Origin: Aeromicrobium piscarium
GTDB lineage: Bacteria; Actinomycetota; Actinomycetes; Propionibacteriales; Nocardioidaceae
Reading direction: 5' to 3'
DNA length: 64,000 nt
Assembly (NCBI RefSeq): GCF_007421815.1
Contig: NZ_VLNT01000002.1
Location: forward strand, 62,001-126,000
In this document: piece after piece, positions 55,865 through 64,000 of the stretch
Layout of the letters: each line of letters opens with the position of its first letter
Position numbering within the stretch: position 1 is the first letter of the stretch
Notes under the pieces: generated by a model
What the model saw: the letters and a program-made list of their open reading frames with translations, nothing else
Database searches by the model: none
Told to the model about the DNA's origin: nothing
Program-made: the position numbers and the translations under genes

Positions 55865-56360
55865 GGGCGTGATCCTACGGGAGCCGGTCTCATGATGCGA
55901 AACCGGCATCTCACCTGGCGATCAGTTATCGTCGGGGCGGTCATTGACCTCGGCGACGTCCTCGTCGCGCAGGTGAGCCGGTCCCCATTCGATCAATGGC
56001 TGGTTCATGATGGCGTGTCCTTCGATGAGTGGATGGGTGCTGGGAGTCAGCGGGATCCGGATCGATCCGGCGACTCGCCAGGCCACATGCTCGAAGGTGG
56101 TCGAGCTCTGACAGAGGGGGAGACCAGGTCATGGTCAGGACATCTGCTGCGGAGTCGCCGGGCCAACGCCGAAACTCCGCGGCAGGTGTGGCCCTAAGAG
56201 GTCCTGCCGCGGCAAGCGATGAGTACGAGCTGCTTCCGCATGTTCACACTCTAACTGTCACGTTCGGCTTTGTGAAGCATTTCGCGAGACACTGTGCCGC
56301 GTGTCTCACGAGCCGGTCTGTTCCGACGGACAGATGCAGTGTCCGTGCCACACTGAGCGA
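55865..56360. other. About 500-bp region between leuB and the methyltransferase
   Basis: No full gene. It contains the leuB -10 (55872-55877), a possible 28-codon ORF (55922-56008, minus), a terminator-like stem with arms CCGCGGCAGG (56177-56186) and CCTGCCGCGG (56203-56212), and a CACACT box (56349-56354) 6 nt before the methyltransferase GTG. Coding signal between 56010 and 56170 is weak on both strands. Confidence 0.5.
55922..56008 (-). CDS. Candidate 28-aa acidic small protein upstream of leuB
   Basis: Twenty-eight codons start at ATG 56008 after an AAGGA site 10 nt upstream and encode a peptide beginning MNQPLIEWGPAHLRDED and ending in DDN. It is acidic, has no TM or Cys, and codon third positions are G+C rich. 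No family known to me. It could be a small protein or chance; the ribosome-binding site and clean codon use favour a real gene. Confidence 0.35.
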   Translation of the reverse strand: MNQPLIEWGPAHLRDEDVAEVNDRPDDN

Positions 56361-56924
56361 GTGAGCGCACCCACCGATGTCCCCGATCTCGTCGCCCGGA
56401 CCCTGGACCTGTCCCGGCGACGGGGGTTCATCACGTCCACGCGCCACGAGACCGGACGCCTCCTCGCCGCGCTCGCGGCCTCCCGCAGCGGAACCCTGGC
56501 GGAGCTGGGTACCGGATGCGGTGTGGGCTCGGCTTGGCTGCACAGCGGTGCGCCGAAGGAGGCCTCGATCGTCAGCGCCGAGCTCGATCCCGATCTCGCC
56601 GAGGACGTCCAGGAGATCTTCGGCGACGCCGAGAACGTCCGGGTGCTCGCCGGTGACTGGTCGGCGCTGGAGGAGTTCACGCCGTTCTCTCTGCTGTTCG
56701 TCGACGTCCGCGATGTCATGGCCGATATCGACGTCCTCGCCGACATGCTGGAGGCCGGCGGCATCGCCGTGCTCGATGACTTCGTGCCGTCCTCCTTCTG
56801 GCCTCCCATCGTCGACGGGCAGGTCGACTCCATCCGCGAACAATGGCTCACCGACGAGCGTTTCGCCGCCGTCGAGATGCTCATCGACCCCGACGCGAGC
56901 CTCATCATCGCCACCCGCCGCTGA
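56361..56924 (+). CDS. SAM-dependent class I methyltransferase
   Basis: 187 aa. Motif I is LAELGTGCGVGSAWL (about 47-61), motif II-like IVSAELDP with the ribose-binding acid, and LLFVDVRD plus GGIAVLDDF follow. Arrangement resembles small O-methyltransferases; the substrate is unknown. GTG 56361 is chosen because CACACT ends 6 nt upstream; a longer frame from 56301 adds a Cys-rich non-conserved leader. It converges with tenA with a 4-bp gap. Confidence 0.78.
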   Translation: MSAPTDVPDLVARTLDLSRRRGFITSTRHETGRLLAALAASRSGTLAELGTGCGVGSAWLHSGAPKEASIVSAELDPDLAEDVQEIFGDAENVRVLAGDWSALEEFTPFSLLFVDVRDVMADIDVLADMLEAGGIAVLDDFVPSSFWPPIVDGQVDSIREQWLTDERFAAVEMLIDPDASLIIATRR

Positions 56925-56928
56925 ACCG

Positions 56929-57552
56929 TCAGCGCCAGGCACTCTCCCAGAACGCAAGCTCGTAGCGCGTCGCCCGGCTGTACGCGTCGTGCATGTCCGG
57001 GATCGTCGAGGGATCGAGCTCGGCCCACCGGTCGGCGATGGCCTCGCAGCGCCGTGTCGCCTCCGCGAAGCCGGGATCGCCGTACTGCTCGAGCCAGGGC
57101 AGGTACGGATGGTCCGGATGTGCCGCGGCGGCGAGCGTCTCCCCCACGTGCGCATAGACGCGGAAGCACGGGAGAACCGCCGCAAGCCCGACGCTCGCGG
57201 GTTGCCGCGTCGCCGTCGAGATGAGGAAGCCGGTGTAGGCGTCGCAGGCCGCACTCGGCGGCGATGTGGCCAGCGCAGTGCCCACCACCGTCTCGTGCAG
57301 CTCACGCTCGGCCACCGCCGCTCCGGCGGCGAACTCCGCCATCGCCCCGACATCGGCAGTCATCGGGGCGCGCGCCGCGAGCGTCGCCAGCACTCGTCCG
57401 TATCGATCGAGATAGTGCGCGTCATCGCGCAGGTAGCGCTCGAAGGTCGCGGACGGCAGTGTGCCGTCCGCGAGACCGCGGACGAAGGGATGGTCCATGA
57501 TCTGCGCGACCACGTCGGCGACCTCGTGCCACGCGCGTTCGCTGAAGCTCAT
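56929..57552 (-). CDS. tenA: Aminopyrimidine aminohydrolase / thiaminase II TenA
   Basis: Salvages degraded thiamine by hydrolysing aminopyrimidines to HMP. 207 aa, all helical. FVRGLADGTLPSATFERYLRDDAHYLDRY at the N-terminus, the active-site Cys in LAAVLPCFRVYAHVGE and YLPWLEQYGDPGF near the C-terminus mark TenA. The ATG overlaps the thiD stop; it ends thiM-thiE-thiD-tenA. Confidence 0.92.
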   Translation of the reverse strand: MSFSERAWHEVADVVAQIMDHPFVRGLADGTLPSATFERYLRDDAHYLDRYGRVLATLAARAPMTADVGAMAEFAAGAAVAERELHETVVGTALATSPPSAACDAYTGFLISTATRQPASVGLAAVLPCFRVYAHVGETLAAAAHPDHPYLPWLEQYGDPGFAEATRRCEAIADRWAELDPSTIPDMHDAYSRATRYELAFWESAWR

Positions 57553-58355
57553 CCCTCACCCCTCAGGTCGACCAGATGGTCCACGGGCCCGTGTCCGGCG
57601 CCGATCCGGCGATCGACCGAGGCGATGAGCGCACGCTGAAGATACGCGCGCGCGGTCACCACCGCGTCGGCCATCAGATCACCGAGCGCGAGCCGCGCCG
57701 CGACCGCCGCGGACAGGGTGCATCCGGTGCCGTGGGTGTTGGGGGTCTCGATCCGCGCGTTGATCAGGCGACCCGCGCCGTCCGCCGAGACGAGCACGTC
57801 GATCACCTCATCGCCGTCGAGATGCCCGCCCTTGACGAGGACGTTGCGCGCGCCGCGGGCCAACACCGCTCGGCCGGCGGCCTCGAAATCATCGGGCGAA
57901 CGGACATCGAGACCGGCGAGCACTGCCGTCTCAGGCAGGTTCGGAGTCGCCAGGTCGGTGATCGGCAGCAGCGACTCGACGATCGCCGCGACCGCGGTCT
58001 CGGGGATCAGTCGGTCCCCCGAGGTGGCGACCATGACGGGGTCGAGCACCAACGGGATCTCGGGGCGCTCCCGCAGCCGCGAAGCGATCGCCTCGATCAC
58101 GTCGGCATCGCCGAGCATGCCGATCTTGACAGCCCGTACGTCCAGATCCTCCAGCACGGCATCGAGCTGCTCGCCGACGAACCGCGCGGGGACCGGGTGG
58201 ATGCCGCGGACACCGATGGTGTTCTGCGCCGTCAGCGCAGTGAGGACGCTCGCGCCGTAGACCCCGAGAGCCGTCGCGGTCTTGAGGTCGGCCTGCACAC
58301 CGGCCCCGCCGGACGGATCGGACCCGGCGATCGTCAACATGACCGGTTCACTCAT
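57549..58355 (-). CDS. thiD: Hydroxymethylpyrimidine (phosphate) kinase ThiD
   Basis: Ribokinase-like enzyme making HMP-PP, 268 aa. MLTIAGSDPSGGAGVQADLKT, LTAQNTIGVRGI, KIGMLGDADVIEAIA, LDPVMVATSGDRL and NTHGTGCTLSAAVAARLA with the catalytic Asp/Cys anion hole are canonical. The ATG overlaps the thiE stop. The long open frame upstream belongs to thiE in another frame. Confidence 0.94.
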   Translation of the reverse strand: MSEPVMLTIAGSDPSGGAGVQADLKTATALGVYGASVLTALTAQNTIGVRGIHPVPARFVGEQLDAVLEDLDVRAVKIGMLGDADVIEAIASRLRERPEIPLVLDPVMVATSGDRLIPETAVAAIVESLLPITDLATPNLPETAVLAGLDVRSPDDFEAAGRAVLARGARNVLVKGGHLDGDEVIDVLVSADGAGRLINARIETPNTHGTGCTLSAAVAARLALGDLMADAVVTARAYLQRALIASVDRRIGAGHGPVDHLVDLRGEG

Positions 58356-58963
58356 CGGATCCTCCCTCGGCTCACAGCGGCGCCGAGAGCTCGTACGACC
58401 TGGTGCGGATCGGACGCCCGGGTGACGGCCGAGACCGCCGCCACGGCGTCCGCGCCTGCCGCCACCGCCTCCGCCGCACGCTCGAGGTCGATGCCTCCGA
58501 TCGCGACCACGGGCACCGGCGACCGTCCCGCGATCGCCCGCACACCCTCGAGCCCGAGCGGTGCCTCGTGATCGGGTTTGGTCGGCGTCGCCCACACGGG
58601 ACTGACGGCCAGGTAGTCGCACGCGCGGACCTGCTCGACATCGTCGAGCTGCGCGATGTCGTTGACGGACCAGCCGATGATCGCCTCGGCCCCAAGGGCC
58701 TCTCGTGCCCGCGTCGGCGGAATGTCCGTGACGCCGACGTGGATACCGTCGACTTTCGCGGCTGCATCGAGATCGTCGTTCGCGATGACCGGCACGCCCG
58801 CCCTGGACCGGATCATCCCGGCGATCTCGACGAGCTGTGCGGTGGAGGCCGTCTTGTCGCGGACCTGGATCAGGTCGAGTCCGCCTCGCGACGCGGCGAC
58901 GGCGATGTCCGTGATCCCGTCGACCGGTTCGGTCACCAGATACACACCATGGGTGAAGTTCAT
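58352..58963 (-). CDS. thiE: Thiamine phosphate synthase ThiE
   Basis: Joins HMP-PP and THZ-P to thiamine phosphate. About 203 aa TIM barrel. YLVTEPV, LIQVRDKTASTAQLVEIA, VIANDDLDAAAKVDGIHVG, PPTRAREALGAEAIIGWS, YLAVSPVWATPTKPDH and VVAIGGIDLERAAEAVAAGADAVAAVSA contain the diphosphate and Mg sites. ATGA overlaps join it to thiM and thiD. Confidence 0.94.
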   Translation of the reverse strand: MNFTHGVYLVTEPVDGITDIAVAASRGGLDLIQVRDKTASTAQLVEIAGMIRSRAGVPVIANDDLDAAAKVDGIHVGVTDIPPTRAREALGAEAIIGWSVNDIAQLDDVEQVRACDYLAVSPVWATPTKPDHEAPLGLEGVRAIAGRSPVPVVAIGGIDLERAAEAVAAGADAVAAVSAVTRASDPHQVVRALGAAVSRGRIR

Positions 58964-59760
58964 CGTCGGACGACCTTTCGCAGATCGTCGGGCTGCTGCA
59001 GATAGAGAGCGTCCAGCAGCGCCGGGCGGAGCGTGCCGGGGCCCGAGGCCGAACGGCCCGCGACCTCGCCCGCGTCGGCCAGTGCCGCCATCGCGGTGAC
59101 GGCGCCCACCCAGGGATCGGGCGCACACGCGCAGGTTGCCGCGACCAAAGCCGACGCCGCGCAACCGAGGGCCGAGATCAGCGGCATCCGCGGATCGCCA
59201 CCCTCGACGAGCACCGTGCGTTCACCGTCGGTGACGACATCGGTGGCGCCGCTGACGACGACGACCGATCCGAGCGCTTCGGCGAGCTTCTCCGCCTCGT
59301 GGCGGATGGCGATGGAGTCGTCGGTGCTGTCGACACCGCGACCGGCGCCTTGGGAGGTCGCGATGGCGAGGATCTCACTGGCGTTGGCACGAATGACGGT
59401 GGGGCGATGGGCGAGCAACGCGGTGACCGTCTCGCGACGGTAGGCGGTGGCGCCGACCGCGACCGGGTCGAGGACCCACGGTATGCCGCGATCGTGCGCC
59501 GTGCTCGCGGCGGCGTGCATCCCCTCGACCCAAGGCGGGCTCAGGGTGCCGATGTTCACGGTGACCGCCGAGGCGATCGTGGCCATCTCGGCGGCCTCGT
59601 TCACGTCGTGCACCATCGCCGGGGAGGCGTGTGCGGCGTTGAGCAGATTGGCAGCAACGTCCATCGAGACGTAGTTGGTGATGCACTGCACGAGAGGAGT
59701 GCGCTGGCGCACCACACGGGCGGTGTCGACGACGGCGTCGACGGACAGATCGGACGTCAT
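58960..59760 (-). CDS. thiM: Hydroxyethylthiazole kinase ThiM
   Basis: Phosphorylates the thiazole alcohol, a salvage step. 266 aa. PLVQCITNYVSMDVAANLLNA, SPAMVHDVNEAAEM, GIPWVLDPVAVGATAYR, VIRANASEILAIA and the C-terminal GCAASALVAATCACAPD (ribokinase-like anion hole) are diagnostic. First gene of the thi operon. The RBS AGGGAG forms the 3' edge of the TPP aptamer. With tenA it gives a salvage-centred set; thiC, thiG and thiS are not in the window. Confidence 0.93.
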   Translation of the reverse strand: MTSDLSVDAVVDTARVVRQRTPLVQCITNYVSMDVAANLLNAAHASPAMVHDVNEAAEMATIASAVTVNIGTLSPPWVEGMHAAASTAHDRGIPWVLDPVAVGATAYRRETVTALLAHRPTVIRANASEILAIATSQGAGRGVDSTDDSIAIRHEAEKLAEALGSVVVVSGATDVVTDGERTVLVEGGDPRMPLISALGCAASALVAATCACAPDPWVGAVTAMAALADAGEVAGRSASGPGTLRPALLDALYLQQPDDLRKVVRR

Positions 59761-59764
59761 ACGG

Positions 59765-59833
59765 CTCCCTAGCGCCGGTGTTAACCGGATCAGGTTCGGC
59801 GGGTGTGTTCTCAGCCCTCATGGGCACCCCGGC
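59765..59833 (-). ncRNA. TPP riboswitch (THI element) upstream of thiM
   Basis: Minus strand shows the conserved parts in order: GGGGTGCCC, GGCTGAGA, ACACCCG, GAACCTGATCCGG, TTAACACCGGCG and AGGGAG. These form P1-P5 of the TPP aptamer. The 3' strand of P1 merges with the thiM ribosome-binding site 6-8 nt before the ATG, and no terminator lies between, so control is probably by hiding the ribosome-binding site when TPP is bound. Confidence 0.95.
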
Positions 59834-59969
59834 GTGGTCGTGTCGTGCCCGACCGTAGCAGCCTCCGCGGAACCATCGCGGCCAGGGTTGTCCACACGGC
59901 GATCCGACGGCAGGTGACAAACGGACCGTTCACCACTACTTTCGTGTCATCGACTTCGGGGGTGATGAG

Positions 59970-60494
59970 ATGCGGCGGATGGTCCTGCCGGTGCTGGCGA
60001 TGACACTCATGGGGTGTTCGGGTGGCCCCGACCCGCCAGAGGAGACGGTCTCGCCGTCGCCGGAGATCACCGCGCCCGCGATGCCGGAGCTGGCCGGCGA
60101 CGACTCCCCTGCCGGCGCCGAGGCCTTCGCCCGCCACTACATCGAGGTGCTGAACTATGCCGCGCTGACCGGTGACACCGCGGACCTGGAAGAACTGTCC
60201 GCCGACGACTGCACCGGCTGCGCGAAGTATGTCGATTTCTACCGAAATACATACGAAAATGGTGGGCGCATCATCGACAGCACGTGGCGTGTCGACTCGA
60301 TAACAACCGACTTCGCACCTGGGTCAGATCTGCAATATGTGACGCTCGAAACCCACATCACTGAAGGAATCCATCGGGAATCCGCTGAGAGCGACCCGTT
60401 CAAGACCGAACCATCACGCGACACCGTCTCCATGGAACTTATGCGATCTGACCACTGGAGTGTCAGCCAACTCGGCCTAGGCGGAATCGGATGA
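59970..60494 (+). CDS. DUF6318 family lipoprotein
   Basis: 174 aa. The lipoprotein signal MRRMVLPVLAMTLMGC has its Cys at about 16. Then a Pro/Glu linker and a domain with FARHYIEVLNYAALTGDTADLEELSADDCTGC, the paired-Cys signature of DUF6318, an actinobacterial surface family of unknown function. GGGGGTGAT precedes the ATG. From about 60220 the sequence is noticeably A+T richer than its surroundings. The TGA overlaps the next ATG. Confidence 0.8.
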   Translation: MRRMVLPVLAMTLMGCSGGPDPPEETVSPSPEITAPAMPELAGDDSPAGAEAFARHYIEVLNYAALTGDTADLEELSADDCTGCAKYVDFYRNTYENGGRIIDSTWRVDSITTDFAPGSDLQYVTLETHITEGIHRESAESDPFKTEPSRDTVSMELMRSDHWSVSQLGLGGIG

Positions 60495-61267
60495 CTGAAA
60501 GCAGCCTCACCCTCATCCTGACCGTTCTCTTTGCCTGGCCGACTGTGGATACTGGCATCGATGTCAGACCCGATCCGGGTGCCCCGGGCGTCGTAATCGG
60601 AGGCGAGCGAATCACACCCGGCCGACCACCCCATCCCGGTGCTCCTTCTGGGCCGGTGGTGGGGCCGGGTGGGGCACCGGAGGCCCGGCCTCCGACCACG
60701 CGCGAACGCATACAGGACGAGATCCAGCGCCGCTGTCCCCCGAGCAGTCTCATCGGATTCCTGTGTTCCCCGCCTCCCCCGGACACCGCCGGCCCCGAGG
60801 ACCCTCCGCAGGGATCGACGCCGGAGCCTCCATCGCCGGAGGAGATCGAACGAGCCATCCGCGAGATCGACCTGCCCCCGCTCAGCGTCGCCGTCGAACC
60901 ACGAGACACCACCCTCGTCAACCTGCCGACCAATCTGTACACCACAGCCCCCGAGGTCGACCAGACTGTCGACATCCTCGGCGTCGCCGTGCGGATCCGT
61001 GCGACCCCGGTGTCGTTCACATGGCGTCACGGAGACGGTACTCAGCAGACCACCTCGCACCCGGGCGCTCCCTATCCCAACCTGGCGGTGACGCACCGCT
61101 ACACCAGGGCCGCCGCCTCGATCGATGTACGCCTGGACGCCGGCTACCAGGTCGACTACGCAGTGGACGACGGGTCGTGGACCCGACTCGACGGTCTCAT
61201 CGTCGCCTCGGGACCTCCCACGACCGTCACCGTGCGCGCCGCCGAACCCGTGCTCGTCCGGCCGTGA
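60491..61267 (+). CDS. Secreted Pro-rich protein with PKD-like domain
   Basis: 258 aa. Short N-terminal hydrophobic stretch (LTLILTVLFAWPTV), then a long Pro/Gly linker (about 25-130) and a C-terminal beta domain with FTWRHGDGTQQTTSHPGAPY and VTHRYTRAAASIDVRL, which resembles the WxxGDG...HxY pattern of PKD domains. It is coupled by ATGA to the DUF6318 lipoprotein, an arrangement I have seen described in other actinobacteria. Function unknown. Confidence 0.7.
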   Translation: MTESSLTLILTVLFAWPTVDTGIDVRPDPGAPGVVIGGERITPGRPPHPGAPSGPVVGPGGAPEARPPTTRERIQDEIQRRCPPSSLIGFLCSPPPPDTAGPEDPPQGSTPEPPSPEEIERAIREIDLPPLSVAVEPRDTTLVNLPTNLYTTAPEVDQTVDILGVAVRIRATPVSFTWRHGDGTQQTTSHPGAPYPNLAVTHRYTRAAASIDVRLDAGYQVDYAVDDGSWTRLDGLIVASGPPTTVTVRAAEPVLVRP

Positions 61268-61274
61268 ACGTGTG

Positions 61275-61376
61275 TCAGCGGGCCCTTTCCCGCCGGTACC
61301 CGTCGCGGAGCAGATCACGCACGGTAACCGCCGCGGCCACCAGAAGCAGTCCACTTCCCAGAATCACCCAGAACAT
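61275..61376 (-). CDS. 33-aa single-span membrane protein
   Basis: Thirty-three residues: MFWVILGSGLLLVAAAVTVR is one TM helix followed by a basic tail (RDGYRRERAR), i.e. positive-inside topology. A CAGTAT box (61383-61388) ends 6 nt before ATG 61376, so a leaderless mRNA is possible. It is divergent from the MocR regulator and converges with the PKD-like gene. Short TM proteins of this kind are often missed. Confidence 0.5.
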   Translation of the reverse strand: MFWVILGSGLLLVAAAVTVRDLLRDGYRRERAR

Positions 61377-61401
61377 GCCCCGATACTGGCAGCCAGTGGC
61401 C

Positions 61402-61430
61402 TTGTATTCGATAGCCAATTGCCGCAGAGT
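61402..61430 (+). promoter_or_regulatory. Promoter of the MocR-family regulator
   Basis: TTGTAT (61402-61407), a 17-nt spacer and CAGAGT (61425-61430), ending 6 nt before ATG 61437. This suggests a leaderless mRNA. The minus-strand box of the 33-aa gene is about 15 bp away. Confidence 0.5.
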
Positions 61431-61436
61431 GGCGTT

Positions 61437-62879
61437 ATGAGCTCTCACCAGCTGAGCGCTGCGAGCCTGGTGGCCGTGGTGGACCCGGCGGCCCATGGAC
61501 GCGGAGGCCCCGCCTACCAGGCCTGGGCCTCCGCCATCTCCGCCGCCGTCATGGACGGTCGCATTCCCGACGGCACCCGGCTGCCCAGCGAACGCACGCT
61601 GGCCGACGCGGCGGGCATCAGCCGCACCACCGCGACGCGTGCCTACGGCGTCCTGCGCGACCGGGGACTCGCAAGCGCGCGACAGGGCTCCGGAACCGTC
61701 ATCCGGCTCCCGCTCACCGAACAGAACGCGACGAGCCTGCTCGCCAGGTCCGCCGACCCCGACGACATCGCCCTCACCACAGCCGCGATGCCAGCACCGC
61801 CCGAGCTCGCGCATCTCGTGCACCGCGCCACCGAGGGACTCCCCAGCCTGATGGCGACCCACGGCTACCTCCCCGACGGACTGCCGCTCCTGCGCGAACG
61901 ACTCGCGCAGCGTTACACCGAACACGGTCTGGCCACCGAACCCGAGCAGATCATCGTGACCACCGGCGCCCAGGGAGCGCTCGCGCTCCTGACTCGCACC
62001 CTCTGCCGGCCCGGGGGCCGCGCGCTGACAGAGGCCTGCAGTTATCCGCATGCCTTCGACGCCTTCGGCGGAGCCGGAGCACGCCTCGTCCCGCTGCCCA
62101 TCGGTGACGACCCCTGGCCCCTCGCCGATATCGAACGCGCCGCACCTTCCGCACAGGTCGCCTATCTGATCCCCGACTTCCACAATCCGACCGGGGCGGT
62201 GATGGACGCCGAGCGGCGAGCCCGGGTCGGCGCGACGCTGCGCCGCCATGACGTCGCCACGATCATCGACGAGACCACCCGAGACCTGCGACTCGACGGT
62301 GACTCCCTCCCCCATCTGGCGACCTGGTGCTCCGATGCCTTCACCATCGGCTCGGCGTCCAAGTCGATATGGGGCGGGCTGCGCGTCGGGTGGATCCGCG
62401 CGCCCCGCTCGGCAGTCCCGGGCCTGGTCCAAGCCCGCCTGCACCAGGATCTGGGCGCATCGGCACTCGATCAGCTCATCGTCGCCGAGGCCGTCGCCGC
62501 GGGACTGCTGGACCGCTCACCCCACCTCGACACCGCGCGACGGACGCGCGATGCGGCCTCCGCCATGATCGCCGATCGACTCCCCGACTGGAGGATCGAT
62601 ATTCCGGCAGGAGGGCTGACCTTATGGGCTCGGCTGCCCGGGCGCAGGGCAAGCGCCCTCGCCCTCGCCGCCGAGGAACATGGTCTCCTCCTGACGCCGG
62701 GGCCGCGATTCTTCGGCGCGCAACCCCACGCGGGCGAGCAGTGGATCCGCATCCCCTACACACAGCCGCCGGAGATCATGGAGCGAGCGATCGAGCGTCT
62801 CGGCCGGGCGTGGAGCGATCTCGGCCCGCCGGACGCGCACGCGGTCCGCGATCCACGGACCATCGACATCATCACCTGA
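61437..62879 (+). CDS. MocR/GabR-type PLP-dependent transcription regulator
   Basis: 480 aa. N-terminal GntR winged helix (MDGRIPDGTRLPSERTLADAAGISRTTATRAYGVLRDRGLA, about 38-78) joined to a class I aminotransferase fold with VTTGAQGALALL, YLIPDFHNPTGAVMD, and the PLP-lysine region TIGSASKSIWGGLRVGWI. Members of the YczR subgroup usually control an adjacent membrane gene; here the divergent neighbour is a 33-aa membrane protein. Target and effector unknown. The start follows the promoter geometry. Confidence 0.88.
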   Translation: MSSHQLSAASLVAVVDPAAHGRGGPAYQAWASAISAAVMDGRIPDGTRLPSERTLADAAGISRTTATRAYGVLRDRGLASARQGSGTVIRLPLTEQNATSLLARSADPDDIALTTAAMPAPPELAHLVHRATEGLPSLMATHGYLPDGLPLLRERLAQRYTEHGLATEPEQIIVTTGAQGALALLTRTLCRPGGRALTEACSYPHAFDAFGGAGARLVPLPIGDDPWPLADIERAAPSAQVAYLIPDFHNPTGAVMDAERRARVGATLRRHDVATIIDETTRDLRLDGDSLPHLATWCSDAFTIGSASKSIWGGLRVGWIRAPRSAVPGLVQARLHQDLGASALDQLIVAEAVAAGLLDRSPHLDTARRTRDAASAMIADRLPDWRIDIPAGGLTLWARLPGRRASALALAAEEHGLLLTPGPRFFGAQPHAGEQWIRIPYTQPPEIMERAIERLGRAWSDLGPPDAHAVRDPRTIDIIT

Positions 62880-62887
62880 AACACATC

Positions 62888-62935
62888 GAGCGTGGTGCCC
62901 AAGCGCATCCGAGGATGCGGCCGGGCACCACGCTC
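62888..62935. terminator. Bidirectional terminator hairpin between the MocR gene and ilvC
   Basis: Perfect 13-nt arms GAGCGTGGTGCCC (62888-62900) and GGGCACCACGCTC (62923-62935), with an inner GCATCC/GGATGC stem. It lies 9 bp after one stop and 18 bp after the other of two convergent genes. No T-tract. Confidence 0.75.
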
Positions 62936-62952
62936 AGTGGTGACGGCGAGGG

Positions 62953-63999
<1,047 letters not shown>

Positions 64000-64000
64000 G

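Noticed and set aside
56270..56287. Rex-like sequence TTGTGAAGCATTTCGCGA before the methyltransferase
   Set aside because: Second half matches only 5 of 7 positions and the gene has no redox link; much weaker than the cydA site.

Overview
The window is about 68% G+C chromosomal DNA from an actinobacterium. Evidence is the gene order smc-ftsY-amt-glnB-glnD-ffh-rpsP-khpA-rimM-trmD-rplS-lepB-rnhB-DUF2469-yraN-comM-dprA, the uridylyl/adenylyl-type GlnD, Rex control of cydABDC, DUF6318, and many genes whose start codon lies 6-9 nt after a TANNNT box, as expected for leaderless mRNAs. A Propionibacteriales or Micrococcales member is plausible, but the genus cannot be read from this sequence. No rRNA, tRNA, prophage, transposase or CRISPR array was seen.

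Layout. 1-2587 (minus): molybdate ABC transporter modABC, divergent from the molybdenum-cofactor genes moeA-moaC-mogA-moaE (2685-5257). 5218-11256 (minus): rplS-lepB-rnhB-[24-codon micro-ORF]-DUF2469-membrane protein-yraN-comM-dprA. An ammonium transporter (11505-12740) is inserted between rplS and trmD. 13026-14938: rpsP-khpA-rimM-trmD. 15272-18894: a heterodimeric ABC exporter with one degenerate ATP site. 19123-21002: gluconate permease and gluconokinase. 21053-28639: ftsY, then amt-glnB-glnD (nitrogen sensing), ffh and a DsbA-like protein. 28729-34382: cydA-cydB-cydD-cydC under a Rex-type operator. 34688-38969: thioesterase, smc and a small coiled-coil protein. 39112-42735: two PH-domain membrane proteins, dusB and a lipoprotein. 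42761-47337: glyS and the zinc genes znuA-znuC-znuB-zur. 47316-49578: a DUF protein, a GNAT protein and an anchored protein of unknown function. 49575-55864: cimA with a peptide-leader attenuator, an unknown divergent gene, aspA, ilvE and leuB. 56361-59840: a methyltransferase and thiM-thiE-thiD-tenA under a TPP riboswitch. 59970-63978: a DUF6318 lipoprotein with a PKD-like partner, a MocR regulator and ilvC.

The genes form coherent modules: protein targeting and tRNA/ribosome maturation; nitrogen sensing and ammonium uptake; low-oxygen respiration sensed through NADH; zinc uptake; Moco synthesis with its metal uptake; thiamine synthesis and salvage; and branched-chain amino acid synthesis by the citramalate route.

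The least explained items are these. (1) A dispersed family of roughly 21-23 bp elements (core GGTGCGTAACTCACCGCC), mostly arranged as two copies one way and two the other, found just 3' of stop codons at four clear and two decayed loci. (2) glnD appears to lack any ATG, GTG or TTG start and to begin at a CTG overlapping the glnB stop. (3) A 13-codon Ile/Val-rich leader peptide plus terminator precedes cimA, with its -10 box overlapping that of the divergent gene. (4) A SERSER micro-ORF is wedged by ATGA overlaps on both sides between rnhB and DUF2469.
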